A stretch of DNA of 27,366 nt. Source: a virus. The notes below the pieces were generated by a model, which was given only the letters and a program-made list of their open reading frames with translations, did no database searches and was not told the DNA's origin. The stretch covers positions 1-27,366 of IMG/VR virus record IMGVR_UViG_3300033153_003417; one strand, written 5' to 3'. The position numbers and the translations under genes were made by a program. How positions within the stretch are numbered: position 1 is the stretch's first letter; every line of letters starts with the position of its first letter. Positions 1-4,947 of this stretch are shown here, piece after piece.

Positions 1-93
1 GTCAAGGTGAACGGTAAGCGCAAGTACATCGGGTCGTTCAAGGAATTGGGTGATGCTGTGTCAGCGAAAGAGAACATGATGATGTTCATTTGA
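1..93 (+). CDS. C-terminal end of an AP2-domain protein, probably an HNH homing endonuclease (partial)
   Basis: The reading frame is open from base 1 to TGA at 91-93 and gives 30 residues, including NGKRKYIGSF and then a run rich in Ala, Lys and Met. A pattern of nGKrkyiGsFk followed by a DAvsAKe-like helix is typical of the last strands and helix of the AP2 DNA-binding domain. In phages this domain is usually the C-terminal part of free-standing HNH endonucleases. The catalytic part lies outside the window, so the HNH assignment is inferred from family knowledge. The next gene starts 57 bp downstream after a promoter-like sequence. Confidence 0.6.
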   Translation, partial: VKVNGKRKYIGSFKELGDAVSAKENMMMFI

Positions 94-118
94 CTACTGT
101 GGTACAAAGTGCTACGTT
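90..118 (+). promoter_or_regulatory. Putative promoter for the small-gene operon
   Basis: TTGACT at 90-95 and TACGTT at 113-118 are 17 bp apart, and TGC precedes the -10 to give an extended TGnTAnnnT form. The spacer holds CTAC-TGTGGTAC (94-105), which recurs near two other gene starts in this window. The position, just after a stop codon and before a good ribosome site, fits a promoter. The -10 is a weak match and no transcription data are available. Confidence 0.4.
94..105 (+). promoter_or_regulatory. CTAC/TGTGGTAC motif, copy 1
   Basis: CTAC followed directly by TGTGGTAC, with dyad symmetry TAC-N6-GTA. The same two half-motifs, spaced by 2 bp, occur at 7802-7815 and 12995-13008, each just upstream of a plus-strand gene block. 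It could be an operator for a phage regulator. Confidence 0.4.
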
Positions 119-149
119 ATCAATATCAACTCAACAAGAAGGTGACGAT

Positions 150-581
150 ATGAAAGTAATACCAAACATGAAACCCTGGGAAGTGATGAAGGCTTTTGAG
201 GAAGACGGGAAGCGGGTCGCTGCTAGATTTTTGTATGAAGATATATTCTTGAATGCCTCAGAGCCGGGATGGAACTGGGGTACATACGAATACGCCATCA
301 TCGACGAACCCAAGATTGACTGGGATGGGTTTAACTGGGTGTTCTTCGATCAGTATGGTGGTAAGGACTCACTGGTAGCCTACGACAGAGAGGGTAATGA
401 GGCACTTTTGCAATCCCCCTTCTACCCCTGGTTTGGCAGCGAGTGTCCTGTGCCGGGTAACGTGGAGGTTGAGGTTTGTCATAATGGAGCCGAACCATTT
501 ACTGTCCCAGCAAAAGACGTAAACTGGGTGTGTATTAAAAATAGGTTCTTTGCCTTCCGCATCACCGGGAGAGTGTCATGA
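150..581 (+). CDS. Hypothetical phage protein, 143 aa
   Basis: I do not recognise a family. The protein is acidic and rich in Trp, Tyr and Phe. It begins MKVIPNMKPWEVMKAFEEDG, which resembles the opening of small phage proteins annotated only as hypothetical. There is no signal peptide or membrane segment, so it is probably cytosolic. ATG at 150 is preferred over an upstream TTG at 90 because AAGAAGGTGAC lies just upstream at good spacing. Its stop overlaps the next start in ATGA at 578-581, so the two are likely translationally coupled. It is the first gene of a tightly packed operon of accessory phage genes. Confidence 0.75.
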   Translation: MKVIPNMKPWEVMKAFEEDGKRVAARFLYEDIFLNASEPGWNWGTYEYAIIDEPKIDWDGFNWVFFDQYGGKDSLVAYDREGNEALLQSPFYPWFGSECPVPGNVEVEVCHNGAEPFTVPAKDVNWVCIKNRFFAFRITGRVS

Positions 582-880
582 CACCCAACCAATTAAAGCA
601 ACTCGCCGTGTTCATGGGGCTACCCGAGGTGAAGATACGCAACTCACGCGTGTTCTACCGTAAGCCCGGCTACGAGATGCCTGCACTGTACCAGCCCCAC
701 CTCAACCCTAAGCAGTGCCAGGCGCTCATGGAGCGTATCAGCATCGGTGTGCGCCCTGACCCCGGTACCAGTGAATGGGTAGCATCGGCCTACGGTTACA
801 CTTGGGTATCGAAGCGCGGCGACACCATCGGCAACGCTGTGCTGGCGACTGCCATTGACTACCTGGAGAAGAAGCGATGA
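578..880 (+). CDS. Small phage protein, ABA-sandwich-like, 100 aa
   Basis: The function is unknown. The middle has YQPHLNPKQC followed by a Leu/Glu helix, and the C-terminal part has GYTWVSKRGDTIGNAVLATA before a final helix. This layout (Tyr-x-Pro, short strand, W-V strand, then a helix with Ala-x-x-Ala-Ile) resembles the phage ABA-sandwich domain. The same pattern recurs in the gene at 3180-3518. There is no membrane segment. It starts within the previous stop (ATGA) and its own TGA overlaps the next ATG, so it sits in a coupled chain. The existence of the gene is well supported by coupling and codon use; the fold is a guess from sequence pattern. Confidence 0.75.
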   Translation: MTPNQLKQLAVFMGLPEVKIRNSRVFYRKPGYEMPALYQPHLNPKQCQALMERISIGVRPDPGTSEWVASAYGYTWVSKRGDTIGNAVLATAIDYLEKKR

Positions 881-1254
881 GCGACAAGATAGAAGTAAAC
901 AGTAGTACCGTTGATACAGCAGTTGAGAAGGTGTCAGGGATGCTCGACCAACTAGCACAACAGCTCGGAGTAGCGGTAGAACATTTCTACCCTGTCTTTG
1001 TGCAGCAACAGGTCATCACCGGGACCTTCTACATTGTGATGTCTGCTGTAACTCTACTGGTTGGTGTTCTTTTCGGAGTACTAATGTATCTAGCAATCAA
1101 AGATAAGGAAGAGGCTGCATTCGCGTTAGGGTCTGTTTCATTTGTGTTCTTGATGCTCGCTGGTATAACAGGTTGGAGTGGGTTCACTCATTTATACAAC
1201 CCTGAATACGGCGCACTGATTGAGATTGGTAAGTTTGCGAGGGATTTCAAATGA
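877..1254 (+). CDS. Small membrane protein with two TM helices, 125 aa
   Basis: Residues 1-50 are polar and partly amphipathic (VEKVSGMLDQLAQQL). They are followed by two hydrophobic stretches at about 51-74 and 81-101, separated by a short charged loop, IKDKEEA. The topology suggests an inner-membrane protein with a cytosolic N-terminal helix. No family is recognised. It overlaps the previous gene by ATGA (877-880) and the next start by ATGA (1251-1254). The next gene is also a membrane protein, so the pair could act together at the envelope, for example in superinfection exclusion; that role is speculation. Confidence 0.75.
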   Translation: MSDKIEVNSSTVDTAVEKVSGMLDQLAQQLGVAVEHFYPVFVQQQVITGTFYIVMSAVTLLVGVLFGVLMYLAIKDKEEAAFALGSVSFVFLMLAGITGWSGFTHLYNPEYGALIEIGKFARDFK

Positions 1255-1430
1255 GCGACTACATAATACTCACCCTCGTGACAATGGTGTTCGCCATCAT
1301 GACCTTGGCAGGGTTCACCGTGTGGTGGTGGATTGAGACTGTACCTGAGTGCTTCGGTGCCACTTGGCCTGCGAAGGGTCATGACTGTGATAAATGTCTA
1401 GTGAAAGAGGATTGTAGAGATGAAATTTAA
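1251..1430 (+). CDS. Single-TM protein with Cys-rich tail, 59 aa
   Basis: ATG at 1251 overlaps the TGA of the preceding gene (ATGA), and the frame runs to TAA at 1428-1430. The predicted protein has a hydrophobic helix at about residues 4-28, ending in three tryptophans. A short soluble tail follows with four cysteines (about residues 34, 46, 49 and 55), two as C-D-K-C. The start-stop coupling on the 5' side and the 11-bp overlap with the next gene support it being real despite its size. Its function is unknown. The cysteines could bind a metal or form disulfides if the tail is periplasmic. Confidence 0.65.
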   Translation: MSDYIILTLVTMVFAIMTLAGFTVWWWIETVPECFGATWPAKGHDCDKCLVKEDCRDEI

Positions 1431-1602
1431 ACGAGTCATATTCATAGGTCAGGGTCAAGAGCCCGACCTGATTGGTATAGTTATGCGTGACACCAATGCC
1501 AGTGTCACCGTGCAGGTTGATGGAGAGTGTGACACCTACACTCACGAGGAGCTGCTGGTCATGTCACGCGACGGTGACGTTAAGCTGATAAGGGGTGAGT
1601 GA
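1420..1602 (+). CDS. Hypothetical small phage protein, 60 aa
   Basis: Begins MKFKRVIFIGQGQEPDLIGI and looks like a small all-beta protein with alternating hydrophobic strands. There is no cysteine cluster or membrane helix. The start overlaps the end of the 59-aa gene by 11 bp, with a purine-rich AAAGAGG about 9 nt upstream. Its final TGA overlaps the ATG of the PP-loop enzyme at 1602. No family is recognised. A fold of the kind seen in small phage regulators is possible but unsupported. Confidence 0.65.
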   Translation: MKFKRVIFIGQGQEPDLIGIVMRDTNASVTVQVDGECDTYTHEELLVMSRDGDVKLIRGE

Positions 1603-2450
1603 TGAAAATAGGCTATTACAACATCCACAAGGGTGAATTACACACAGTGAGAAAACCCAATAAGAATCCTAACGAAGAGAGTTTAGTGATTTTATTCTCA
1701 TGCGGGATAACCAGCTTTATAGCGACAATACTCGCATTAGAGGAAAATAGAAAACGGTGGCATCTACCAGTTTACATTATTTATACGCATGTTAGAGAGG
1801 AGCCTGCTGACAACCTTCGCTTCCTTGAAGATGCAGAAAAACACTTCGGGCAGAAGGTTCTCATTATGATGAACGAGGATTTTAACGGCAGCATCTACGA
1901 AGTGTTTGAAAAGACAGGTTGGCTAGTAGGTCCAGGTGGTGCCAGATGTACGACTGAACTTAAATGGCGAGTGCGCAAGAATTTCGTATCTGACAACGAC
2001 ATTCAGGTGTTCGGATTCAACGCTGGTGAAGAAGACCGAATGGACCGGTTTGCTAATGGGAATAACGATATTAATGTGAGTTGCCCATTAATTTGCATGA
2101 GGTATACAAAAGAAAACTGTATCACTATGGCTCACGATATGGGGATCAATATACCAGAGTCATACGGCAAGGGGTATACGAATGCTAATTGTGTAGGATG
2201 TGTCAAGGGGCAGGCTGGCTATTGGAACCATGTCAGGAAGGTTGACCAAAAGGTATTTGATAAAATGGCGAAGGTTGAGAGAGTGATGGATGTCGCAATA
2301 AACAAATCCTATGCGGGTGACGGGAAAAGAAAACGTGTGTTCTTGGACGAATTACCCGTAGGTGCAGGGCGCTATGAGTCGATAGCTGTACCTGATTGTG
2401 GAGTGTTGTGCCAGATGGAAGAAGGGGTGAGTGATGAAGAAGTACATTAG
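1602..2450 (+). CDS. PAPS reductase-like PP-loop enzyme, 282 aa
   Basis: Adenine-nucleotide alpha-hydrolase superfamily, PAPS reductase-like group. The PP-loop is FSCGITS at about residues 32-38, where a cysteine replaces the first glycine of the usual SGGxxS. Further family marks are R-C-T-T-E-L-K (C116), then N-C-V-G-C-V-K-G (C197, C200) and Y-W-N-H-V-R. This combination is recognisable from phage-encoded members, whose substrate is generally unknown. Real PAPS reductases make sulfite; phage versions may instead act in nucleotide or nucleic-acid modification. ATG 1602 is chosen over GTG 1599 because AGGGGTGAG is upstream. The DNA is more AT-rich than the genes just downstream, suggesting separate acquisition. 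Confidence 0.85.
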   Translation: MKIGYYNIHKGELHTVRKPNKNPNEESLVILFSCGITSFIATILALEENRKRWHLPVYIIYTHVREEPADNLRFLEDAEKHFGQKVLIMMNEDFNGSIYEVFEKTGWLVGPGGARCTTELKWRVRKNFVSDNDIQVFGFNAGEEDRMDRFANGNNDINVSCPLICMRYTKENCITMAHDMGINIPESYGKGYTNANCVGCVKGQAGYWNHVRKVDQKVFDKMAKVERVMDVAINKSYAGDGKRKRVFLDELPVGAGRYESIAVPDCGVLCQMEEGVSDEEVH

Positions 2451-2637
2451 AACAGTGAACGGATTCGTCTTGTTCCCTGATACCTTCATACATGCGGAGG
2501 TGGATGTTGGGTTATCGTTGTCACCAATCCGTTCAGCCGGGTTCTACCATAATGGCATCTGTTTCGGTGAGTCAATCAGCCTGGGTATCAAGTCACTGCC
2601 TGAAGACACAGAGGAGCTAGCGAAATGGCTAAGTTAA
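2434..2637 (+). CDS. Hypothetical phage protein, 67 aa
   Basis: Starts inside the end of the PP-loop gene (17-bp overlap) with GAAGGGGTGA upstream of GTGATG; ATG 2434 is the likely start. The sequence alternates short hydrophobic strands with Gly/Ser turns, suggesting a small beta-rich soluble protein. There are no recognisable motifs. It overlaps the next gene by 13 bp. Confidence 0.6.
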   Translation: MKKYIRTVNGFVLFPDTFIHAEVDVGLSLSPIRSAGFYHNGICFGESISLGIKSLPEDTEELAKWLS

Positions 2638-2918
2638 ACTGCAAAGAGTGCCGCCACGACTCCCTGCTGCGCTGTAACGCGGGTAACTGGTCAGCAGGTG
2701 CAAAGGCTCATCAGAAGTTCGTAGACGAGCTACGCGCCTCAGTGGCTAACGTGTGCATCGACTACAACCCACGCGGTGGTGCCAAGATAAAAACAGCGGG
2801 TGGAGTCGTCCAGGAGGATGTCATCGAGGGTATCATTGACCACATCACCGATGACTGCGACTTTGACAATGAGGACGACATCATCGCTGCAATCAAAGAC
2901 GCACCGAGGAGATACTGA
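2625..2918 (+). CDS. Cys-rich small phage protein, 97 aa
   Basis: The N-terminus begins MAKLNCKECRHDSLLRCN, with Cys at 6, 9, 17 and 44. The four cysteines with a C-x2-C pair suggest a small zinc-binding fold. The C-terminal half is acidic and helical (DDCDFDNEDDIIAAIKDA). No named family is recognised. It overlaps the preceding gene by 13 bp. Its TGA overlaps the ATG of a 21-codon microORF at 2918. The DNA here is clearly more GC-rich than in the PP-loop gene or the zinc-finger gene that follows. Confidence 0.7.
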   Translation: MAKLNCKECRHDSLLRCNAGNWSAGAKAHQKFVDELRASVANVCIDYNPRGGAKIKTAGGVVQEDVIEGIIDHITDDCDFDNEDDIIAAIKDAPRRY

Positions 2919-2983
2919 TGATTATCCTATGCGGCTATACACCGGTGATCGTTAAGCTAATTCAATGTGCGGGGTGTTTGTGA
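2918..2983 (+). CDS. Possible 21-aa leader or microprotein
   Basis: ATG at 2918 overlaps the previous stop (TGATG) and the frame ends with TGA at 2981-2983, whose last base is the first base of the next ATG. The product begins MIILCGYTPVIVKLIQ and ends with a C-A-G-C motif. It is hydrophobic. Precise start-stop coupling at both ends suggests that ribosomes read through it, either to make a microprotein or simply to reach the next gene. No homology can be claimed. Confidence 0.35.
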   Translation: MIILCGYTPVIVKLIQCAGCL

Positions 2984-3183
2984 TGGCTTGCGATATTTGC
3001 GGAACTACTGGCTTGCCTCTTGAGGCACTTCGTAAGGATTATCAAACAAAAACCATAAAGGACATTTGTTCTTCCTGCGCCACTAAGGTTAACAGTGAAT
3101 TAACGCGTCAACGCAGTCTTTATTATTTGCAGCAAGAAATTTTCTTGAAAGCGTATATGTGTGGCTTGAGGGTTAAAAAATGA
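2983..3183 (+). CDS. Zinc-ribbon-like small protein, 66 aa
   Basis: Two C-x2-C pairs at residues 3/6 and 29/32 (CDIC and CSSC), separated by 22 residues, look like a treble-clef or zinc-ribbon module. The C-terminal half is basic and helical. I prefer ATG 2983, with GGGGTG six bases upstream, over the in-frame ATG at 2965 that lacks a ribosome site. The DNA is AT-rich compared with the gene before it. The stop overlaps the next start as ATGA. It is possibly a nucleic-acid-binding or host-takeover protein, but the role is unknown. Confidence 0.65.
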   Translation: MACDICGTTGLPLEALRKDYQTKTIKDICSSCATKVNSELTRQRSLYYLQQEIFLKAYMCGLRVKK

Positions 3184-3518
3184 AAACAGCAGACTTAGTA
3201 GCAGACCATCGAACTGATGCGCTGGTAGCGTTGGCGCAGGTTTGGGAGTTGTGCCAAGACAACAACGACAGTAATCGCATGTTTTGGAAAATGGCCCGTA
3301 TATTTGGAGGCGCTACTCCACACATGACGATATGGGTCGATAACTATTCCCCGTCTACCAACCCTGCACAATGCTTTGAGTTGATTGAAGTGTTCTGCTT
3401 ATCAATAGACCAGTTGATCTCAGGGGCACATAATATTCACGTTAATGGATATGGATGGGTTAACGGGGCAGACGAAAATCTTAAGCTAGCCATCTGCAAA
3501 GCAGTTATTACGGCTTGA
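3180..3518 (+). CDS. ABA-sandwich-like phage protein, 112 aa
   Basis: The central part has YSPSTNPAQCFELIE and the end has NGYGWVNGADENLKLAICKA. This is the layout of the phage ABA-sandwich domain, in which a YsPStn-like strand and helix precede a W-V strand and a C-terminal A-I-x-A helix. The protein at 578-880 shares Y-x-P-x2-N-P-x-Q-C and the G-Y-x-W-V segment, so the two are probably distant paralogues. The function of this family is unknown. The start overlaps the zinc-ribbon gene's stop. No membrane segments are present. Confidence 0.75.
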   Translation: MKTADLVADHRTDALVALAQVWELCQDNNDSNRMFWKMARIFGGATPHMTIWVDNYSPSTNPAQCFELIEVFCLSIDQLISGAHNIHVNGYGWVNGADENLKLAICKAVITA

Positions 3519-3560
3519 GTGGGGTGATGTGATACCTGATGAGATATGGGAGAAGGTGAA

Positions 3561-3932
3561 ATGAATACTAAAACAATGAAGGTGACTGCGGAGGAGCTTG
3601 AGCAACTACGCAAAGAGAACGCAGCACAAGCGCAGGAGATTGACGAGCTGAAGGCGCATGCTAATGAGTTGCGTGAGGCGATGGAAGCAGCATGCGCTGA
3701 AGATATGTGGATAGAAACGATGGATGGCTTATTAGATTATCAGTATGTCGATTGGTATGTTGATTGGCTTACAGAATCTCTAGCTAAAACACCAGCCCAA
3801 TCCCTAGCCGCTCACGATGCAGCGATTGAGGGAGAGGCGGTTGAGCGGTGTGCTGATGAGGTGGCAAAGTATTACGGGTCTGGCGCTGGGTCTGTAGCGC
3901 TCCGCAACATGCCGAGAAAGCACGATGTATAA
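3561..3932 (+). CDS. Ea22-like phage protein, 123 aa
   Basis: The N-terminal third is a heptad-rich coiled coil (about residues 8-45). It is followed by an acidic linker and then TPAQSLAAHDA and an E-R-C-A motif, wording commonly seen in Ea22/Ead-like proteins of enterobacterial phages. The role in those phages is unclear; the genes are usually early and non-essential. An upstream in-frame ATG at 3546 exists, but GAGAAGGTGAA precedes ATG 3561, so that start is chosen. It overlaps the next gene by 8 bp. About 40 bp without a convincing gene separates it from the preceding gene. Confidence 0.75.
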   Translation: MNTKTMKVTAEELEQLRKENAAQAQEIDELKAHANELREAMEAACAEDMWIETMDGLLDYQYVDWYVDWLTESLAKTPAQSLAAHDAAIEGEAVERCADEVAKYYGSGAGSVALRNMPRKHDV

Positions 3933-4218
3933 GCGTCCAATGTGGTCATCGGAGCGGTCCAAGAAAGAGATTGTGAAGCGACTGATGAGAAGTCCGTGCC
4001 AGATGAGTGACCTCATCAACTCACTACAAGGTTGCCCGACTGGTAACATGTCGAACTATCTATCAGCACTACTGACATCGAACCTCATCAGCAAGACCGA
4101 CACACGCCCGGCTATCTATACGGTGAATGTCGCGACTGGTGCGGGTATCGTTGTCGGCCAGGTCGGACGACCCTATGCCAGTGAAGACCGTAGTCACTTT
4201 ATTAGAGGGAGGAGATGA
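3925..4218 (+). CDS. Winged-helix-like DNA-binding protein, 97 aa
   Basis: Residues about 10-65 (SKKEIVKRLM, MSDLINSL, MSNYLSALLTSNLISK, then a short beta wing with PAIYTVN) fit a winged helix-turn-helix. The spacing of helices and the final strand-like YTVN are typical of small phage transcription factors. The C-terminus is basic (FIRGRR). It would act on DNA in the host cytoplasm, perhaps as a repressor of early genes; this is inferred from fold pattern only. It overlaps the preceding gene by 8 bp and is followed by GGGAGGAGATGAACC, a strong ribosome site for the next gene. Confidence 0.6.
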   Translation: MYKRPMWSSERSKKEIVKRLMRSPCQMSDLINSLQGCPTGNMSNYLSALLTSNLISKTDTRPAIYTVNVATGAGIVVGQVGRPYASEDRSHFIRGRR

Positions 4219-4221
4219 ACC

Positions 4222-4455
4222 ATGGAACAAATAGCAATAGCATTTACTGGGGCGGTGGCAATTTGGTTAACTCAGGACGACCGTGACAACTGGCGAAAGT
4301 ATGCTTGTTTGTTTGGTATGGCCGGTCAACCGTTTTGGTTTTACTCTGCTTATGCTTCCGAGCAATGGGGGATCTTTGTGCTTTGTATATTTTATACGTG
4401 GGCATGGTTTAAAGGTGTGAGGCTGCACTGGCTGAACAAACCACAAGCCCCTTAA
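4222..4455 (+). CDS. Small phage membrane protein, three TM, 77 aa
   Basis: Hydrophobic segments lie at about residues 3-16, 25-44 and 48-65, with signature patches A-I-W-L-T, FGMAGQPFWFY and EQWGIF. I recognise this as a recurrent small membrane protein of proteobacterial phages (A-x-W-L then Q-P-F/A-W then Q-W-G-I-F), with no assigned function that I know of. GGGAGGAGATGAACC gives a strong ribosome site for ATG 4222. It is the last gene of the first plus-strand block and converges on the methyltransferase gene with only 6 bp between the stop codons. Confidence 0.75.
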   Translation: MEQIAIAFTGAVAIWLTQDDRDNWRKYACLFGMAGQPFWFYSAYASEQWGIFVLCIFYTWAWFKGVRLHWLNKPQAP

Positions 4456-4463
4456 CCGGGGTT
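4446..4463. terminator. Weak bidirectional hairpin between converging genes
   Basis: AGCCCC (4446-4451) can pair with GGGGTT (4458-4463) around a 6-nt loop that contains the stop codon. No T-tract follows on either strand, so it is at best a weak terminator or pause site between the converging operons. Confidence 0.25.
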
Positions 4464-4947
4464 ATCGCATCACCAGAGAAGTAACAGGTAGTCCATTATG
4501 TCCAGGTCGCCAGATGATCAACACTGACCCTTTGTTATTCCCATTCACAGGTTTCCCAGTATCAGCATTGATGAAGCTGATCCGCCCAGAGATGAACCGC
4601 ATCTCACTCGCAGTATCCCAAGCTCTCTTGAACCATTTCACTGATGTGTCAGAAGGAACCAGCATCACCACCGTAGCACCTCCTCTTGCAGCTTCTACCG
4701 CCTTATCTACCCACGGACCTATGTTACTGTAAGGCGGGTTACACCAACACGCTACCGAAGGCCATACATTGTCACCCAGCGCGTTCATCTGCTCATCAAT
4801 ATAGAACGGTGCCAAGTGGTTGTGTTTTGAAGCAGCCACATCAATAGCAAAGTTAAACTCTTCATCAATCCGCTTGTAAAAAGAAGGAGGAGTCTGCCAC
4901 AGGTCTTTGATCTCTTTCGGAGTGTGAGATTTATGTTCGGTACTCAT
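4462..4947 (-). CDS. Phage DNA N6-adenine methyltransferase, 161 aa
   Basis: Transfers methyl from SAM to adenine N6 in DNA. The catalytic motif is C-N-P-P-Y-S-N-I-G-P-W at about residues 69-79. An N-terminal W-Q-T-P region and the F-A-I-D-V-A-A motif that helps bind SAM precede it, and a V-V-M-L-V-P strand and G-R-I-S-F follow. The length and motif order match the phage Dam family (the Dam/DNA_N6_MTase group of small single-domain enzymes). The start overlaps the stop of the primase-helicase by 4 bp (ATGA), so the two are coupled. It may protect phage DNA from restriction or time its replication. Confidence 0.88.
   Translation of the reverse strand: MSTEHKSHTPKEIKDLWQTPPSFYKRIDEEFNFAIDVAASKHNHLAPFYIDEQMNALGDNVWPSVACWCNPPYSNIGPWVDKAVEAARGGATVVMLVPSDTSVKWFKRAWDTASEMRFISGRISFINADTGKPVNGNNKGSVLIIWRPGHNGLPVTSLVMR

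Noticed and set aside
90-149. TTG start at 90 extending the first complete gene by 20 residues
   Set aside because: ATG 150 has a good AAGAAGGTGAC site, and the upstream stretch holds promoter-like and motif sequence.
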